Of a stretch of DNA of 64,000 bases, positions 1 through 13,386 are shown in pieces. This stretch comes from Pandoraea cepalis (GTDB taxonomy: Bacteria; Pseudomonadota; Gammaproteobacteria; Burkholderiales; Burkholderiaceae). The notes below the pieces were generated by a model, which saw only the letters and a program-made list of their open reading frames with translations, made no database searches and was not told the DNA's origin. The translations under genes were made by a program, and so were the position numbers. The stretch spans positions 62,001 to 126,000 of the forward strand of contig NZ_CABPSL010000017.1 in NCBI RefSeq assembly GCF_902459665.1, written 5' to 3'. How positions within the stretch are numbered: position 1 is the first letter of the stretch; each line of letters opens with the position of its first letter.

Positions 1-2
1 GG

Positions 3-1142
3 CGGCGTCTGGCGAAGCTGGCGTTCGATTACCTGGAGGGTGGGGCGGAAGACGGCGACGCGCTGCGCCGCAACCGTGATGCGTTCGCGCAGTGGGGCTT
101 TGCGCCGCGCGTGATGACCGATACGTCGCAATGTTCGAGCGCGACGACGTTCTGGGGACGTGACGCCGCCGCCCCGATGGCCGTGGGGCCGACCGGCTTG
201 AACGGCCTGTTCTGGCCGAAGGCGGATGAGCGGCTCGCCCGCGCGGCCGCCGATGCCGGCCTGCCGTTCGTGCTGTCGACGGCATCGACGTCGCTGCTGG
301 AAGACGTTCGCGCGGCGGTGCCCGACGGCGAGATGTGGCTCCAGCTTTATGTGCAGCAGGACCGGCGCATTGCCGAAAGCATGATGGGCCGCGCGCGTGA
401 GGCGGGTTTCCGCACACTGCTGTTGACGGTCGACACGCCAGTGCATGGCAAGCGTGATCACGACACGCGCAACGGCTTCAAACTGCCGTTGCGCATGACG
501 CCGCGGCTCATTGCCGACTGCATGCGGCATCCGCACTGGAGCTGGCAGATGCTGGCCCATGGCGCGCCGCAGCTGTGCAATATTGCCAGGAGCGTGGGCG
601 AGCGTGCCGATCTGGCACGTCACGCGGCGGTGCTGAGCCGTCAGATGGATCTGTCGCTCGGTTGGGACGACCTGGCCTGGGTGCGACGCCACTGGCCGGG
701 CGAAGTGCTCGTCAAGGGCATCCAGACTGTGGAGGACGCCCGACTGGCGCAGGCGCACGGCGCGGATGGCATCGTCGTGTCCAATCACGGCGGGCGGCAA
801 TTGGGCAGCACGCTCGCGCCGCTCGAAGCGCTGCCGCCGATCGTCGAGGCGGTGAGCGCTCGCGGGTCCGCGATGGCAGTGTTTGTCGATGGCGGCGTGC
901 GGCGCGGCGCCGACGTGGCCAAGGCCGTTGCGCTGGGCGCCAAGGGGGTGTTGCTCGGCCGCGCGCCGCTGTATGGCGTGGCGGCGCACGGCGGCGAGGG
1001 CGTGGCCGGGGTGCTCGCGCTGCTGCTGGGCGAGTTGCACACGACGATGCAACTGTTGGGCTGTGCAAGCGTGCGCGACCTCACGTCGCAGCGGCTGGTC
1101 CGGCTGCCGTCAATCCAGGCGAATCAGGCAAACCCGCTATAA
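3..1142 (+). CDS. FMN-dependent alpha-hydroxy-acid dehydrogenase (lactate/mandelate type), 5' truncated by window edge
   Basis: The frame is open from the first bases, so the N-terminus lies outside the window. The first visible residues include the FDYLEGGAEDG signature of the LldD/glycolate oxidase family. Further family landmarks are LYVQQDR, the TVDTPVHGKRDHD segment, the lysine in LVKGI, the catalytic-histidine motif SNHGGRQL and the C-terminal FMN-phosphate loop (VDGGVRRG, then ALGAKGVLLGR). These enzymes oxidise L-2-hydroxyacids to 2-oxoacids on FMN, usually at the inner membrane, passing electrons to quinone. The substrate cannot be fixed; lactate or mandelate are both plausible. The stop codon overlaps a TATAAT hexamer that may serve the next gene. 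Confidence 0.9.
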   Translation, partial: RRLAKLAFDYLEGGAEDGDALRRNRDAFAQWGFAPRVMTDTSQCSSATTFWGRDAAAPMAVGPTGLNGLFWPKADERLARAAADAGLPFVLSTASTSLLEDVRAAVPDGEMWLQLYVQQDRRIAESMMGRAREAGFRTLLLTVDTPVHGKRDHDTRNGFKLPLRMTPRLIADCMRHPHWSWQMLAHGAPQLCNIARSVGERADLARHAAVLSRQMDLSLGWDDLAWVRRHWPGEVLVKGIQTVEDARLAQAHGADGIVVSNHGGRQLGSTLAPLEALPPIVEAVSARGSAMAVFVDGGVRRGADVAKAVALGAKGVLLGRAPLYGVAAHGGEGVAGVLALLLGELHTTMQLLGCASVRDLTSQRLVRLPSIQANQANPL

Positions 1143-1244
1143 TGTTTCGCGCCCGATTGCCGTCGGGCGGCGTGGCATCCGGCAGGCTGGCGGGCGCGAA
1201 CGCCGTGCGGCGGCGTGCCCTTTTTCATACACAGGAATGCCATC

Positions 1245-1772
1245 ATGAGCTTCAACCACGTGCCTGCCGGCAAGGACATCCCCAACGATTTCAACGTCAT
1301 CATCGAGATCCCGGCGCAAAGCGACCCGGTGAAGTACGAGGCGGACAAGGAACTGGGCCTGCTGGTCGTCGACCGCTTCATCGGTACGGGCATGCGTTAC
1401 CCGGCCAACTACGGTTTCATTCCGCAAACGCTGTCCGGTGACGGTGACCCTGTCGACGCGCTGGTCGTCACGCCGTTCCCACTGCTGGCTGGCTCGATCG
1501 TGCGCTGCCGCGCCCTGGGCCTGCTCAACATGACCGATGAGTCGGGCGTGGACGCCAAGCTGGTGGTCGTGCCGGTCGACAAGATCTGCCCGATGACGGC
1601 GCACATGAAGTCGATCGACGACGTGCCGGGTTACCTGAAGGACCAGATCAAGCACTTCTTCGAGAACTACAAGGCGCTCGAGAAGGGCAAGTGGGTCAAG
1701 ATCGAGGGATGGGAAGGCGTTGAAGCTGCCCACAAGGAAATCGTCGACGGCGTGGCCAACGCCAAGAAGTAA
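1245..1772 (+). CDS. ppa: Inorganic pyrophosphatase (family I)
   Basis: This 175-residue protein has the normal length for bacterial soluble pyrophosphatase, which hydrolyses PPi to two phosphates in the cytoplasm with Mg2+. The family signature DGDPVDALV, carrying the metal-binding aspartates, is present, as are the early [13 protein letters not shown] and the [18 protein letters not shown] segments. The ATG at 1245 was chosen over an upstream in-frame start because the protein then begins MSFNHVPAG like its relatives and AGGAA lies 8 bases upstream. A TATAAT at 1138-1143 is a candidate -10 box, but no good -35 accompanies it. A strong terminator follows. Confidence 0.96.
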   Translation: MSFNHVPAGKDIPNDFNVIIEIPAQSDPVKYEADKELGLLVVDRFIGTGMRYPANYGFIPQTLSGDGDPVDALVVTPFPLLAGSIVRCRALGLLNMTDESGVDAKLVVVPVDKICPMTAHMKSIDDVPGYLKDQIKHFFENYKALEKGKWVKIEGWEGVEAAHKEIVDGVANAKK

Positions 1773-1810
1773 GCGATTTTCGCCTGCGGCGTCGCTCGTC
1801 AACGCTATAG

Positions 1811-1839
1811 AAGCCCGGCCGTGTGCCGGGCTTTTTTTG
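1811..1839 (+). terminator. Rho-independent terminator after ppa
   Basis: Nine-base arms AAGCCCGGC/GCCGGGCTT enclose a 5-base loop and are followed by a T run. This is a classic intrinsic terminator 38 bases after the ppa stop. Confidence 0.92.
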
Positions 1840-1988
1840 TTTCATGGTGCTGATCAGCACCGACTTTGGCTTATCCAAGTTGAGGCCCGCCACGGCGAGT
1901 TTTCGCAGGAGCCGCCGCTCTCGACGCACAAAGTGTCGTATTGGAGATGCGCTCATTGAGCTGCGCCAACTTTCATCAGAAGCGGTTG

Positions 1989-2071
1989 TTTCAGCAAATG
2001 CTGAAATTAATGATCTTGGCGAAAAATCTTGACAATTTCACTGAAAATGTTAATTTCAACAAATGCTGAAA
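1989..2071 (+). promoter_or_regulatory. Promoter with two palindromic operators for the AbiE-like operon
   Basis: A perfect palindrome with arms TTTCAGCA/TGCTGAAA lies at 1989-2006 and a one-mismatch copy (TTTCAACA/TGCTGAAA) at 2054-2071, centres 65 bases apart. Between them is a consensus -35 TTGACA at 2029-2034 followed at 16 bases by a weak -10 TAATTT (2051-2056) that runs into the second palindrome. The arrangement suggests dimeric repressor sites bracketing the promoter, as expected if the winged-helix protein downstream autoregulates. The region is clearly more AT-rich than its surroundings. Confidence 0.7.
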
Positions 2072-2083
2072 CTATGATATTTG

Positions 2084-3145
2084 ATGAAAGACATAGAGAA
2101 TCAAGCTGCGCAGGCGCTTCGTTTGCTGTTGACGCAAGTCCCTGCGATCAAGCTTTTGGCGATTGAGCACGAAGCGTCTGGCCCTGACCAGGGAGTGGAC
2201 ATCGTGGCACATATCGACTTGTCAGGCAGACGCCATACACTGGTCTGCGAAGTGAAGTCCACGGGGCAGCCGCGCCATGTCCGGATGGCATTGCTTCAAC
2301 TGCGCGACTACATGGCGCATCATGCGCAAGATGCCATGCCCGTCTTCATCGCCCCTTATCTGTCCCCGGACGCTCAAGCGCTATGTCGAGAGCAGGGTGT
2401 GGGCTTTGTCGACCTCGAAGGCAATGCTCGCCTGATCTTTGACAGTGTCTTTATCGAACGCCAAGTTGCGAGCAAACCCGTCGCCGATCGACGTGAACTC
2501 AGGTCGTTGTTCAAGCCGAAATCCGCGCAGGTGTTGCGTGTGATGCTTCGCAATCCCCGTCAGGCGTGGCGCGTCACGGATCTTGCGCTGGCCGCAGCCG
2601 TCAGTCTTGGCCATGTCAGCAACGTTCGTGTTGCCTTGCTTGATCGGGAGTGGGCGCAAGTGTCCGAAGCCGGTCTGTTTTTGTCCGAACCCGACGCATT
2701 GCTGGATGCATGGCGCGACGCCTACAAGCCGCCAGTTGGGACGCGTCTGACTTTCTATACAACCCTGCACGGCAGCGCGTTTGAGGAAGCTGCGCGGCGC
2801 ACACTGCGCTCGGAAGGCGAGGCCGGCCAGATAGCATTTTCATCCTTCTCCGCGTCGCATTGGCTTGCACCGTACGGTCGGACAGGAACACAGACTTTTT
2901 ATGCTGACGCGGCAGGTCTTGAGCGACTGCAATCAGGCTTGAATCTGTCGACAGTTTCCAAAGGCGAAAACGTTGTGGTAACCGTCCTCAAGGATTCTGG
3001 CTTGTTGCGCGACACGGAGGAGCCGGCACCTGGGGCAATCTGCACAAGCCCAGTCCAAACCTATCTCGATCTTGCCAACTCGGGCGAACGCGGGCGAGAA
3101 GCTGCAGATCATCTACGAAGAGAAAGGCTGACATGGCCGACATGA
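2084..3145 (+). CDS. AbiEi-family antitoxin/transcriptional regulator with N-terminal PD-(D/E)XK-like domain
   Basis: This protein of about 353 residues resembles the type IV AbiEi antitoxin family. Residues 35-110 look like a restriction-endonuclease-like fold: a VDI motif near residue 39 followed by CEVKS near residue 56 fits the D...ExK pattern. Residues 145-200 read as a winged helix (LRVMLRNPRQAWRVTDLA, then SLGHVSNVRVALLDREW). The remainder is the conserved AbiEi C-terminal region, ending in a YLDLANSGERG segment. The start is ATG 2084; a TTG directly before it is also possible. The stop overlaps the next gene by 13 bases, implying translational coupling. Function as antitoxin and autorepressor is inferred from family and operators; nuclease activity is only a possibility. 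Confidence 0.75.
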   Translation: MKDIENQAAQALRLLLTQVPAIKLLAIEHEASGPDQGVDIVAHIDLSGRRHTLVCEVKSTGQPRHVRMALLQLRDYMAHHAQDAMPVFIAPYLSPDAQALCREQGVGFVDLEGNARLIFDSVFIERQVASKPVADRRELRSLFKPKSAQVLRVMLRNPRQAWRVTDLALAAAVSLGHVSNVRVALLDREWAQVSEAGLFLSEPDALLDAWRDAYKPPVGTRLTFYTTLHGSAFEEAARRTLRSEGEAGQIAFSSFSASHWLAPYGRTGTQTFYADAAGLERLQSGLNLSTVSKGENVVVTVLKDSGLLRDTEEPAPGAICTSPVQTYLDLANSGERGREAADHLRRERLTWPT

Positions 3146-4002
3146 TTTCAAGCGAGCCACAGTCGGCCGCCGATTACGACGACCGTACGACAACTGCCGT
3201 TAAAACGGTGCTGGTCGAAATCGGCCAGATTCTCGGGAGCTTCAAAGGCAAATTCGCTATCGTTGGCGGCGCCGTACCGTGGCTGCTGCTGGGCAACGAG
3301 GATATGCCACACGTCGGCACGCTCGACGTGGACCTTGGCCTCGATGCAGAGGCTTTGGGTGATGGCGAATATGCGACGCTGATCGAAGCACTTCAGGGAC
3401 ATGGGTATCACCAGCGCCGGGCGCTTCGCCGCTTTCAGCTCGTTCGCCAAGTCGCCACCGACGATGGCGGCGCGCCGATCGACATCATCGTGGATTTCCT
3501 GATGTCCCGCGACGCCGAGATCGTCAAGAACGTGCCGCCGTTGATCAGTGACTTTGCCGTGCAACGAGCGGACGGTGCCGATCTGGCCCTTCGCTTCTAC
3601 CAACGGGTTGCGATCAGCGGTCCGATGCCCGCTGGCGGCATGAATCGCGTCGAAATCGCAGTTTGTTCGATCCCGGCCCTTTTGGCGATGAAGGGGCATG
3701 CGATTGAGGGGCGCTATAAGCAGAAGGATGCGTACGATATCTACTACTGCATCCGGAACTATCCCGGAGGTCCAGAGGTGCTCGCCGAGGAATGCCGGCC
3801 ACTGCTCGATCACGCTAGCGGTGCTGTGGGCTACAGTTTCATTGCTGGCAAGTTCGATACCGTTGACGGTTTTGGGCCGACATGTGTGCGACGTTTCGTC
3901 GAGGAAACGGACGTGCTTGGGGACCGTAGTCCTGAGCAATGGCAACAGGACGCCTTCGGGCAGGTCGACGCTTGGCTGCGGGCGCTTGGATTAAGGGGCT
4001 GA
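3133..4002 (+). CDS. Nucleotidyltransferase, AbiEii-like putative toxin
   Basis: This 289-residue protein shows the DNA polymerase-beta-like nucleotidyltransferase pattern: IVGGAVPW near residue 43, LDVDLGLD near residue 64 with the paired aspartates, and IDIIVDFL near residue 117 for the third carboxylate. A later KGHAIEGRYKQKDAYDIYY stretch matches the conserved lysine/aspartate segment of AbiEii/AbiGii toxins. It starts inside the 3' end of the antitoxin-like gene, with AAAGG upstream. Type IV toxins of this family are nucleotidyltransferases that modify cellular RNA and some provide abortive phage infection. The exact subfamily and target are unknown here. Confidence 0.75.
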   Translation: MADMISSEPQSAADYDDRTTTAVKTVLVEIGQILGSFKGKFAIVGGAVPWLLLGNEDMPHVGTLDVDLGLDAEALGDGEYATLIEALQGHGYHQRRALRRFQLVRQVATDDGGAPIDIIVDFLMSRDAEIVKNVPPLISDFAVQRADGADLALRFYQRVAISGPMPAGGMNRVEIAVCSIPALLAMKGHAIEGRYKQKDAYDIYYCIRNYPGGPEVLAEECRPLLDHASGAVGYSFIAGKFDTVDGFGPTCVRRFVEETDVLGDRSPEQWQQDAFGQVDAWLRALGLRG

Positions 4003-4173
4003 GTGCTTAGACTTTCAGCACGATGCCTGCCGCCCAGGAATGCTTGATAGCAGCCATTTTTTTATTGCTAGGTCTGAAAGCCTCGCCAAGTTCGGCGACA
4101 ATGGCGGCCAGTTGGGGGAGTTCAATGCCGACGGCCGAAACGTCGGCTGGCAGGTTCGCAGACGAGGTGAGCG

Positions 4174-5310
4174 GTGAGCAGCGACGTAGTCATCCGTGTA
4201 GTGGAGTCGATTGAAGACGTGCCGGCCGACGCGTGGAATTCGCTCGCGCGCGGCAACCCGTTCGTGCAGCACGCGTTCCTGCATGCGATGCATACGAGCG
4301 GATGCGCGTCGAAGCGCACCGGCTGGCAGCCGGCCTATCTGCTCATGCAAGCCGGCGATAGCCTCGTGGGTGCCATGCCGCTCTACGTCAAATCGCATTC
4401 GCGCGGCGAGTACGTGTTCGATCACGCGTGGGCCGAGGCGTTTGCGCGTCATGGGCTGAACTACTACCCGAAGCTGCTTTGCGCGGTGCCGTTCTCGCCC
4501 GTGACGGGGCCGCGTCTGTTGGCGCGCACCCACGCCGACCGGGTCGCACTCGCACGCGGCGCGATCGCGTTCGCGAAGCAGCTCGAGTTGTCGTCGATTC
4601 ATGTGCTGTTCGCGCATGACGACGATCTGGCGGCACTCACCGAGGCGGGCTATGCGCTGCGCGAAGGCGTGCAGTTTCATTGGGAGAACCCGGGCGTCGC
4701 CTCGTTCGACGAGTTTCTCGCGCAGATGAATCAGGAAAAGCGCAAGAAGCTCAAACAGGATCGCCGGCGCGTGCGCGATGCCGGGGTAACGTACCGGTGG
4801 CTGCGCGGTGCCGACATCGACGAAGCCGCGCTCGATTTCTTTTATCAGTGCTACGACAACACGTATCGCGAACACTGGAATGCGCCGTATCTGACCCGCG
4901 CCTTTTTTGATCAGTGGCATTCGGCGATGCCCGACACGCTGTTGCTCGTCATGGCGGAGCGCGACGGCGAGCCTTTGGCATGCGCGCTCAATGTAGTGAG
5001 TGGCGACACGATGTATGGACGCTACTGGGGCACGACCGAATTCGTGTCCGGCATGCACTTCGAGACGTGCTATGCGCAGGGCATCGAGTATTGCATCGCG
5101 CATGAGCTGCGCAGCTTCGAGGGCGGCGCGCAGGGCGTCCACAAGATGTCGCGCGGTCTGCTGCCCACGCCTACCTGGTCGGCCCACTGGATTGCCGATG
5201 CGCGCTTCGCCGACGCCATTGCCGAGTTTCTCGATGCGGAGACCTCGGCGATGGACGAGCATATCGGCGAGCTGGAGGCCCACACGCCGTTCAAACGCCC
5301 GGCGTCCTGA
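4174..5310 (+). CDS. Peptidogalycan biosynthesis/GNAT-like protein (DUF482, COG3146)
   Basis: The 378-residue product starts at a GTG and has the hallmarks of the DUF482 FemAB/GNAT-like family: NPFVQHAFL near residue 28, the motif WQPAYLL, a [10 protein letters not shown] segment followed by [16 protein letters not shown], and [12 protein letters not shown]. The last third has [26 protein letters not shown] and [15 protein letters not shown], which are highly conserved in the family. Members are predicted acyl- or aminoacyltransferases acting on cell-envelope precursors, but no reaction is firmly known. It stands alone between the AbiE-like pair and nadE. Alternative starts are not compelling. 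Confidence 0.85.
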   Translation: MSSDVVIRVVESIEDVPADAWNSLARGNPFVQHAFLHAMHTSGCASKRTGWQPAYLLMQAGDSLVGAMPLYVKSHSRGEYVFDHAWAEAFARHGLNYYPKLLCAVPFSPVTGPRLLARTHADRVALARGAIAFAKQLELSSIHVLFAHDDDLAALTEAGYALREGVQFHWENPGVASFDEFLAQMNQEKRKKLKQDRRRVRDAGVTYRWLRGADIDEAALDFFYQCYDNTYREHWNAPYLTRAFFDQWHSAMPDTLLLVMAERDGEPLACALNVVSGDTMYGRYWGTTEFVSGMHFETCYAQGIEYCIAHELRSFEGGAQGVHKMSRGLLPTPTWSAHWIADARFADAIAEFLDAETSAMDEHIGELEAHTPFKRPAS

Positions 5311-5465
5311 CGCCGCGGCGCCCTGCGCCGTCGCCCGGCATGGCGGCGTCGCGCGTAATATACTGGCGATTCTCACGTCCGCCGCTCGCGCCGGGCGGGC
5401 GACGGCCCATGGTGCCTTCGTCTGCCATCGTATCGGCACAGGGACGATGCCTCGTAGCCGCCGAC

Positions 5466-7568
5466 ATGACCAACCGATTTCTCAATCTCTACAATCACGA
5501 TTTCGCGCGTGTGGCCGTCGGAGTGCCGCAATGCCGTGTCGCCGATCCTGCCTACAACGCCGCGCAGACCATTGCCCTCGCGAAGCAGGCCGATGTCGCG
5601 GGCGCCGTGCTCGTCGCCTTCCCTGAACTCGGCATTCCCGCCTATAGCTGCGAAGACCTGTTCCAGCAACGTGCATTGCTCGACGCCTGCAACGTGGCGC
5701 TGGCCGACATCGTGGCGGCGAGCCGCGAACTGAGCGCCGCACTGATCGTTGGTATGCCGGTGCGCGTGCAGCAACGCCTGTTCAACTGCGCAGTGGTCGT
5801 CGCGCGCGGACGCGTGCATGGCGTGGTTCCCAAGACCTACCTGCCGAACTACAGCGAGTTCTACGAAGCGCGTCAGTTCAACGCGGCCGATGACGCGGGC
5901 GTCGACACGGTGACGCTGCTTGGCGACGAGGTGCCGTTCGGTGCGCTCGTCTTCGAGGCGGCCGACCAGCCGTTGCTGCGCTTTCACTGCGAGATTTGCG
6001 AGGACGTCTGGGTGCCCGTGCCGCCGTCGTCGTTCGCGGCGCTGGCGGGCGCGACGGTACTCGTGAACCTGTCGGCATCTAACGTGGTCGTCGGCAAGTC
6101 GGCCTATCGCCACCAACTGGTCGGGCAACAGTCGGCGCGATGCCTCGCCGCTTATCTGTATACGTCGGCCGGGCAGGGCGAATCGACGACCGATCTCGCG
6201 TGGGATGGACAGGCGCTCATCTATGAGAACGGCGACCTGCTGGCCGAGTCGGCGCGCTTCGCCAGCGACTCGCATCTGATTTATGCGGACGTCGATCTGG
6301 AGCGGCTCGCGCGCGAGCGCATGCATCAGACAACGTTCGGCGTGTCGGTGCGCCGCCATGCCGACGAGGTAGCGCGCTTTCGCACCATCAAGGTCGATGT
6401 CGCGATGCCGCGCAACGCCGAGCTGCCGCTCGCGCGCGCCATCGAACGTTTCCCGTACGTGCCGTCCGACCCGCGTCGTCGCGACGAGCGCTGCCACGAG
6501 GTCTACAACATTCAGGTGCAGGCGCTGATGCAGCGTCTGGCCTCGTCGAAGATTCAGAAGGTCGTGATCGGGGTGTCCGGTGGCCTGGATTCGACGCATG
6601 CGCTGCTCGTGTGCGCGAAGGTCATGGATCGGCTCGGGCTGCCACGCACGAACATCCTTGCCTACACCATGCCCGGTTTCGCCACGAGCGAGCGAACGCT
6701 GCGACAGGCGCGCGAGCTGATGGCGGCGGTAGGCTGCACGGCGCGTGAGATCGACATCCGCCCGAGTTGCATGCAGATGCTGGCAGACCTCGACCATCCG
6801 TTTTCGCGGGGGGACGAAGTCTACGACATCACGTTCGAGAACGTGCAGGCCGGTGAACGTACCAATCATCTGTTCCGGCTCGCGAATCACCTGGGTGCGA
6901 TCGTGATCGGCACCGGCGATCTGAGCGAACTGGCGCTGGGGTGGTGCACGTACGGCGTCGGCGACCATATGTCGCACTACAACGTGAACGCCAGCGTGCC
7001 CAAGACGCTCATCATGCACCTCGTGCGATGGGTGGCGGAAACCGGGCAGTTGGGCGGCGCGGCGTCGGCCAAGCCCGCGAGCAAGACAGGCAAGGACGCC
7101 GAATTGCGTCGCAACGTGCTCATCGATATCCTGGAGACGGAAATCAGCCCGGAACTCGTACCGGGCAAGGCCAGCGGCGCGCCGGAGCAGCGCACCGAGC
7201 ATTTCATCGGGCCTTACGCGTTGCAGGACTTCAACCTCTACTACACGCTGCGTTTCGGCTACGCACCGCGCAAGGTGGCGTTTCTCTCGTGGAGCGCGTG
7301 GCACGACGCGTCGACGGGACGCTGGCCGGACGAAGGACACGTTGCGCATCACGCGTACGATCTGGTGGCGATCAAGCGTAACCTGCGCATTTTTCTGGAC
7401 CGGTTCTTCCGCACCAGTCAGTTCAAGCGGTCGTGCATTCCGAACGCGCCAAAGGTCGGCACGGGCGGGTCGCTCTCACCGCGCGGCGACTGGCGGGCAC
7501 CGAGCGATTCGGAGTCGGTGGTGTGGCTCGCCGACCTGGACACCGTGCCCGATGACCCGCATGCCTGA
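5466..7568 (+). CDS. nadE: Glutamine-dependent NAD+ synthetase
   Basis: The 700-residue two-domain enzyme converts deamido-NAD to NAD with ATP and ammonia taken from glutamine. The N-terminal nitrilase-type glutaminase shows its triad: Glu in [14 protein letters not shown] (about residue 53), Lys in [11 protein letters not shown] (about 122) and Cys in CEICEDVW (about 175). The C-terminal ammonia-dependent synthetase domain carries the P-loop [12 protein letters not shown] near residue 371. ATG 5466 was chosen because [19 protein letters not shown] is the usual family N-terminus; the frame stays open upstream to 5340. TATACT at 5359-5364 is a possible -10 element. The glutaminase fusion distinguishes it from short ammonia-dependent NadE. 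Confidence 0.95.
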   Translation: MTNRFLNLYNHDFARVAVGVPQCRVADPAYNAAQTIALAKQADVAGAVLVAFPELGIPAYSCEDLFQQRALLDACNVALADIVAASRELSAALIVGMPVRVQQRLFNCAVVVARGRVHGVVPKTYLPNYSEFYEARQFNAADDAGVDTVTLLGDEVPFGALVFEAADQPLLRFHCEICEDVWVPVPPSSFAALAGATVLVNLSASNVVVGKSAYRHQLVGQQSARCLAAYLYTSAGQGESTTDLAWDGQALIYENGDLLAESARFASDSHLIYADVDLERLARERMHQTTFGVSVRRHADEVARFRTIKVDVAMPRNAELPLARAIERFPYVPSDPRRRDERCHEVYNIQVQALMQRLASSKIQKVVIGVSGGLDSTHALLVCAKVMDRLGLPRTNILAYTMPGFATSERTLRQARELMAAVGCTAREIDIRPSCMQMLADLDHPFSRGDEVYDITFENVQAGERTNHLFRLANHLGAIVIGTGDLSELALGWCTYGVGDHMSHYNVNASVPKTLIMHLVRWVAETGQLGGAASAKPASKTGKDAELRRNVLIDILETEISPELVPGKASGAPEQRTEHFIGPYALQDFNLYYTLRFGYAPRKVAFLSWSAWHDASTGRWPDEGHVAHHAYDLVAIKRNLRIFLDRFFRTSQFKRSCIPNAPKVGTGGSLSPRGDWRAPSDSESVVWLADLDTVPDDPHA

Positions 7569-7610
7569 GCGTATTGTGATCGGCGCACCTTGCGCGGACC
7601 GGTACAATAG

Positions 7611-7994
<384 letters not shown>

Positions 7995-8205
7995 CGCCGG
8001 CTCGGGCGTCGTCGCGAGGTTGCGGCGGCGAGCGGGGCGAGACGCAAAGGGCTGGACGGAGGAGGGCGACGACTGCGCAGGCGGCGTCGCCCTTTGGCGT
8101 TGATGACGCGTAAGTTGAGACGATGGCGTTTGCGGCATTTGCCGCGTCTGCGACGGTGATGGCGCGTGCGACGTGGTGTGTTCGGCGCGCACCGCGGCGC
8201 GAGGA

Positions 8206-8883
8206 CTAGCCGCGCGGTGCTCGCGTCTGCGCGCCCTGCAGAAGAACGACCAACGCGCCACTGCCGCCGTCGCGTCCTTGGGCTTGCGCCCAGGCCAGCA
8301 CTTGGTCCTTTTGCGCCAGCCAGCCTCGCACCTTGTCCTTGAGCACGGGTTCGCGGTTCACGGAGCCGAGTCCCTTGCCGTGGATTACGCGCACGCAGCG
8401 CAGGCCGCGCTTCACGGCGTCGTTCAGGAAGGCGGACAGCGCCTCGCGGGCTTCGTCGCGACGCATGCCATGCAGGTCGATCTGCGCCTGCACCACCCAT
8501 TCGCCGCGCTGCAGCTTTAGCAGGGCGTCGTGACTGATGCCGGGGCGGCGATAGGACAGGCGATCGTCGGTGTCGAGCAGGGCTTCGGGGTCGAACTCGT
8601 CCGACAGCGATTCGTGCAGGACGGCCGCTTCGTCTTCCTGTGTCTGACGGGCCACCGGCTCGGGCGGCTGGCGCGGATGCTCCACGCGATCGGTCGCGCC
8701 CTTGCGAGCGATCGGGGCGATGTCGCCCACGCTGTCGCGGAACACGTTGGCATCGCGCTTGGCTTGCGCAGCGCGTTTGGCTGCGGCCAGGCGTTCAGCT
8801 TCGCGCGCGGCCGAATCCTTGGCGATCGCATCGCGCAGGCCGGCGAGATCGCCGAGGCCGAGTCTGGGAGGCTTCTTGCTCAT
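8206..8883 (-). CDS. Smr-domain protein (MutS2 C-terminal-like)
   Basis: The 225-residue protein has a basic, alanine-rich coiled N-terminal half (about residues 20-60) and a C-terminal Smr domain (about 125-225). The diagnostic DLHGMRRDEA near residue 133 and VIHGKGLGS near residue 165 are present. Standalone Smr proteins of this YdaL/SmrA type are nucleases or nucleic-acid-binding proteins of uncertain cellular role. It follows trxB on the same strand with 98 bases between, so the two could share a transcript. The start ATG 8883 gives MSKKPPRLGLGDL, a common family beginning. Confidence 0.88.
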   Translation of the reverse strand: MSKKPPRLGLGDLAGLRDAIAKDSAAREAERLAAAKRAAQAKRDANVFRDSVGDIAPIARKGATDRVEHPRQPPEPVARQTQEDEAAVLHESLSDEFDPEALLDTDDRLSYRRPGISHDALLKLQRGEWVVQAQIDLHGMRRDEAREALSAFLNDAVKRGLRCVRVIHGKGLGSVNREPVLKDKVRGWLAQKDQVLAWAQAQGRDGGSGALVVLLQGAQTRAPRG

Positions 8884-8981
8884 GGTCGTGCGAACAAGGT
8901 CGGTGGGAGATCAAACGACAACGGCGCCCCCAGCGTATGAAATTTCACGTGGCGAGGGCGCCGTCGCAGGTCATTCAGCAG

Positions 8982-12588
<3,607 letters not shown>

Positions 12589-12593
12589 GGAAT

Positions 12594-13244
12594 ATGTTGG
12601 GATTCAAGCGCGGCTTGCCGCTTATCGCGGGTGCTGTGGGTGTGACGCTGGCGGCGCTGGTCGCCCCCGCCTATGCCAGCGGCACGGCGCAGCTCAAGGC
12701 GTTTGTCGCGCAAGTGAAGTCGGCGCGTGGCGAGTTTGAGCAGAAGCAGGTCAAGGGCCAGCAGGACGGAGCCTTGAAGGTGTCGAACGCAGCCTCGGGA
12801 ACCTTCGAGTTTGCGCGCCCGGGCCGCTTCATCTGGCGCTACGTCAAGCCTTACGACCAACTGCTGCAGGCCGACGGCGAGACGCTCTACATCTACGACA
12901 AGGATCTGAACCAGGTGACCGAGCGCAAGCTGGGCGCTTCGTTGGGCGCGAGCCCGGCCGCGATCCTGTTCGGCAGCAACGACATCGAGAAGAATTTCAC
13001 CCTCAAGGACGCCGGCGTGAAGAACGGCATCGACTGGGTGGAACTGAAGCCGAAGGCGAAAGACACGCAGTTCCAGCGCGTGGGTATCGGGTTTCGCGAC
13101 GGCAACCTGGCGGCAATGGAGCTCTATGACGCCTTCGGCAACGTCACGTTGTTGACGTTCGACAAGATCCAGAAGAATCCGCCGATGTCGGCGGACAACT
13201 TCAAGTTCACGATGCCCAAGGGGGCCGATCTGATCAAGGGTTGA
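12594..13244 (+). CDS. lolA: Outer-membrane lipoprotein carrier protein LolA
   Basis: The 216-residue product has a signal peptide (basic MLGFKRG, hydrophobic core, cleavage likely after AYA near residue 28) and the LolA fold signatures: an early [31 protein letters not shown] near residue 65, and [17 protein letters not shown]. LolA carries lipoproteins across the periplasm from LolCDE to LolB. It begins 5 bases after ftsK, whose last codons supply the GGAGAG ribosome-binding site, so the two are translationally linked. The ftsK-lolA-rarA-serS order is a conserved synteny block. Confidence 0.94.
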   Translation: MLGFKRGLPLIAGAVGVTLAALVAPAYASGTAQLKAFVAQVKSARGEFEQKQVKGQQDGALKVSNAASGTFEFARPGRFIWRYVKPYDQLLQADGETLYIYDKDLNQVTERKLGASLGASPAAILFGSNDIEKNFTLKDAGVKNGIDWVELKPKAKDTQFQRVGIGFRDGNLAAMELYDAFGNVTLLTFDKIQKNPPMSADNFKFTMPKGADLIKG

Positions 13245-13386
13245 ACGCGCTTCGTCCGCATCAGTCCATGTTGTGCCTGTCCTCGGTGGCGTGACTTGCC
13301 GGCGGGGCGGTGTCCGGGCTGGCATAATGGGGACATCTGACGATCCGAAAGCGGCCGGGGACTCCCCGGCCGCGCTGCTTGAGAAC

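Noticed and set aside
4015-4140. Protein-like minus-strand stretch (LSPNLARLSDLAIKKWLLSS) just after the AbiE-like pair
   Set aside because: It has no start codon of its own and I could not match it to a family; it may be a gene remnant but this is not enough to annotate.
5373-7352. 659-codon open frame on the minus strand opposite nadE
   Set aside because: It is an antisense shadow of a complete, motif-bearing gene; its residues are arginine- and histidine-rich without any family motif.
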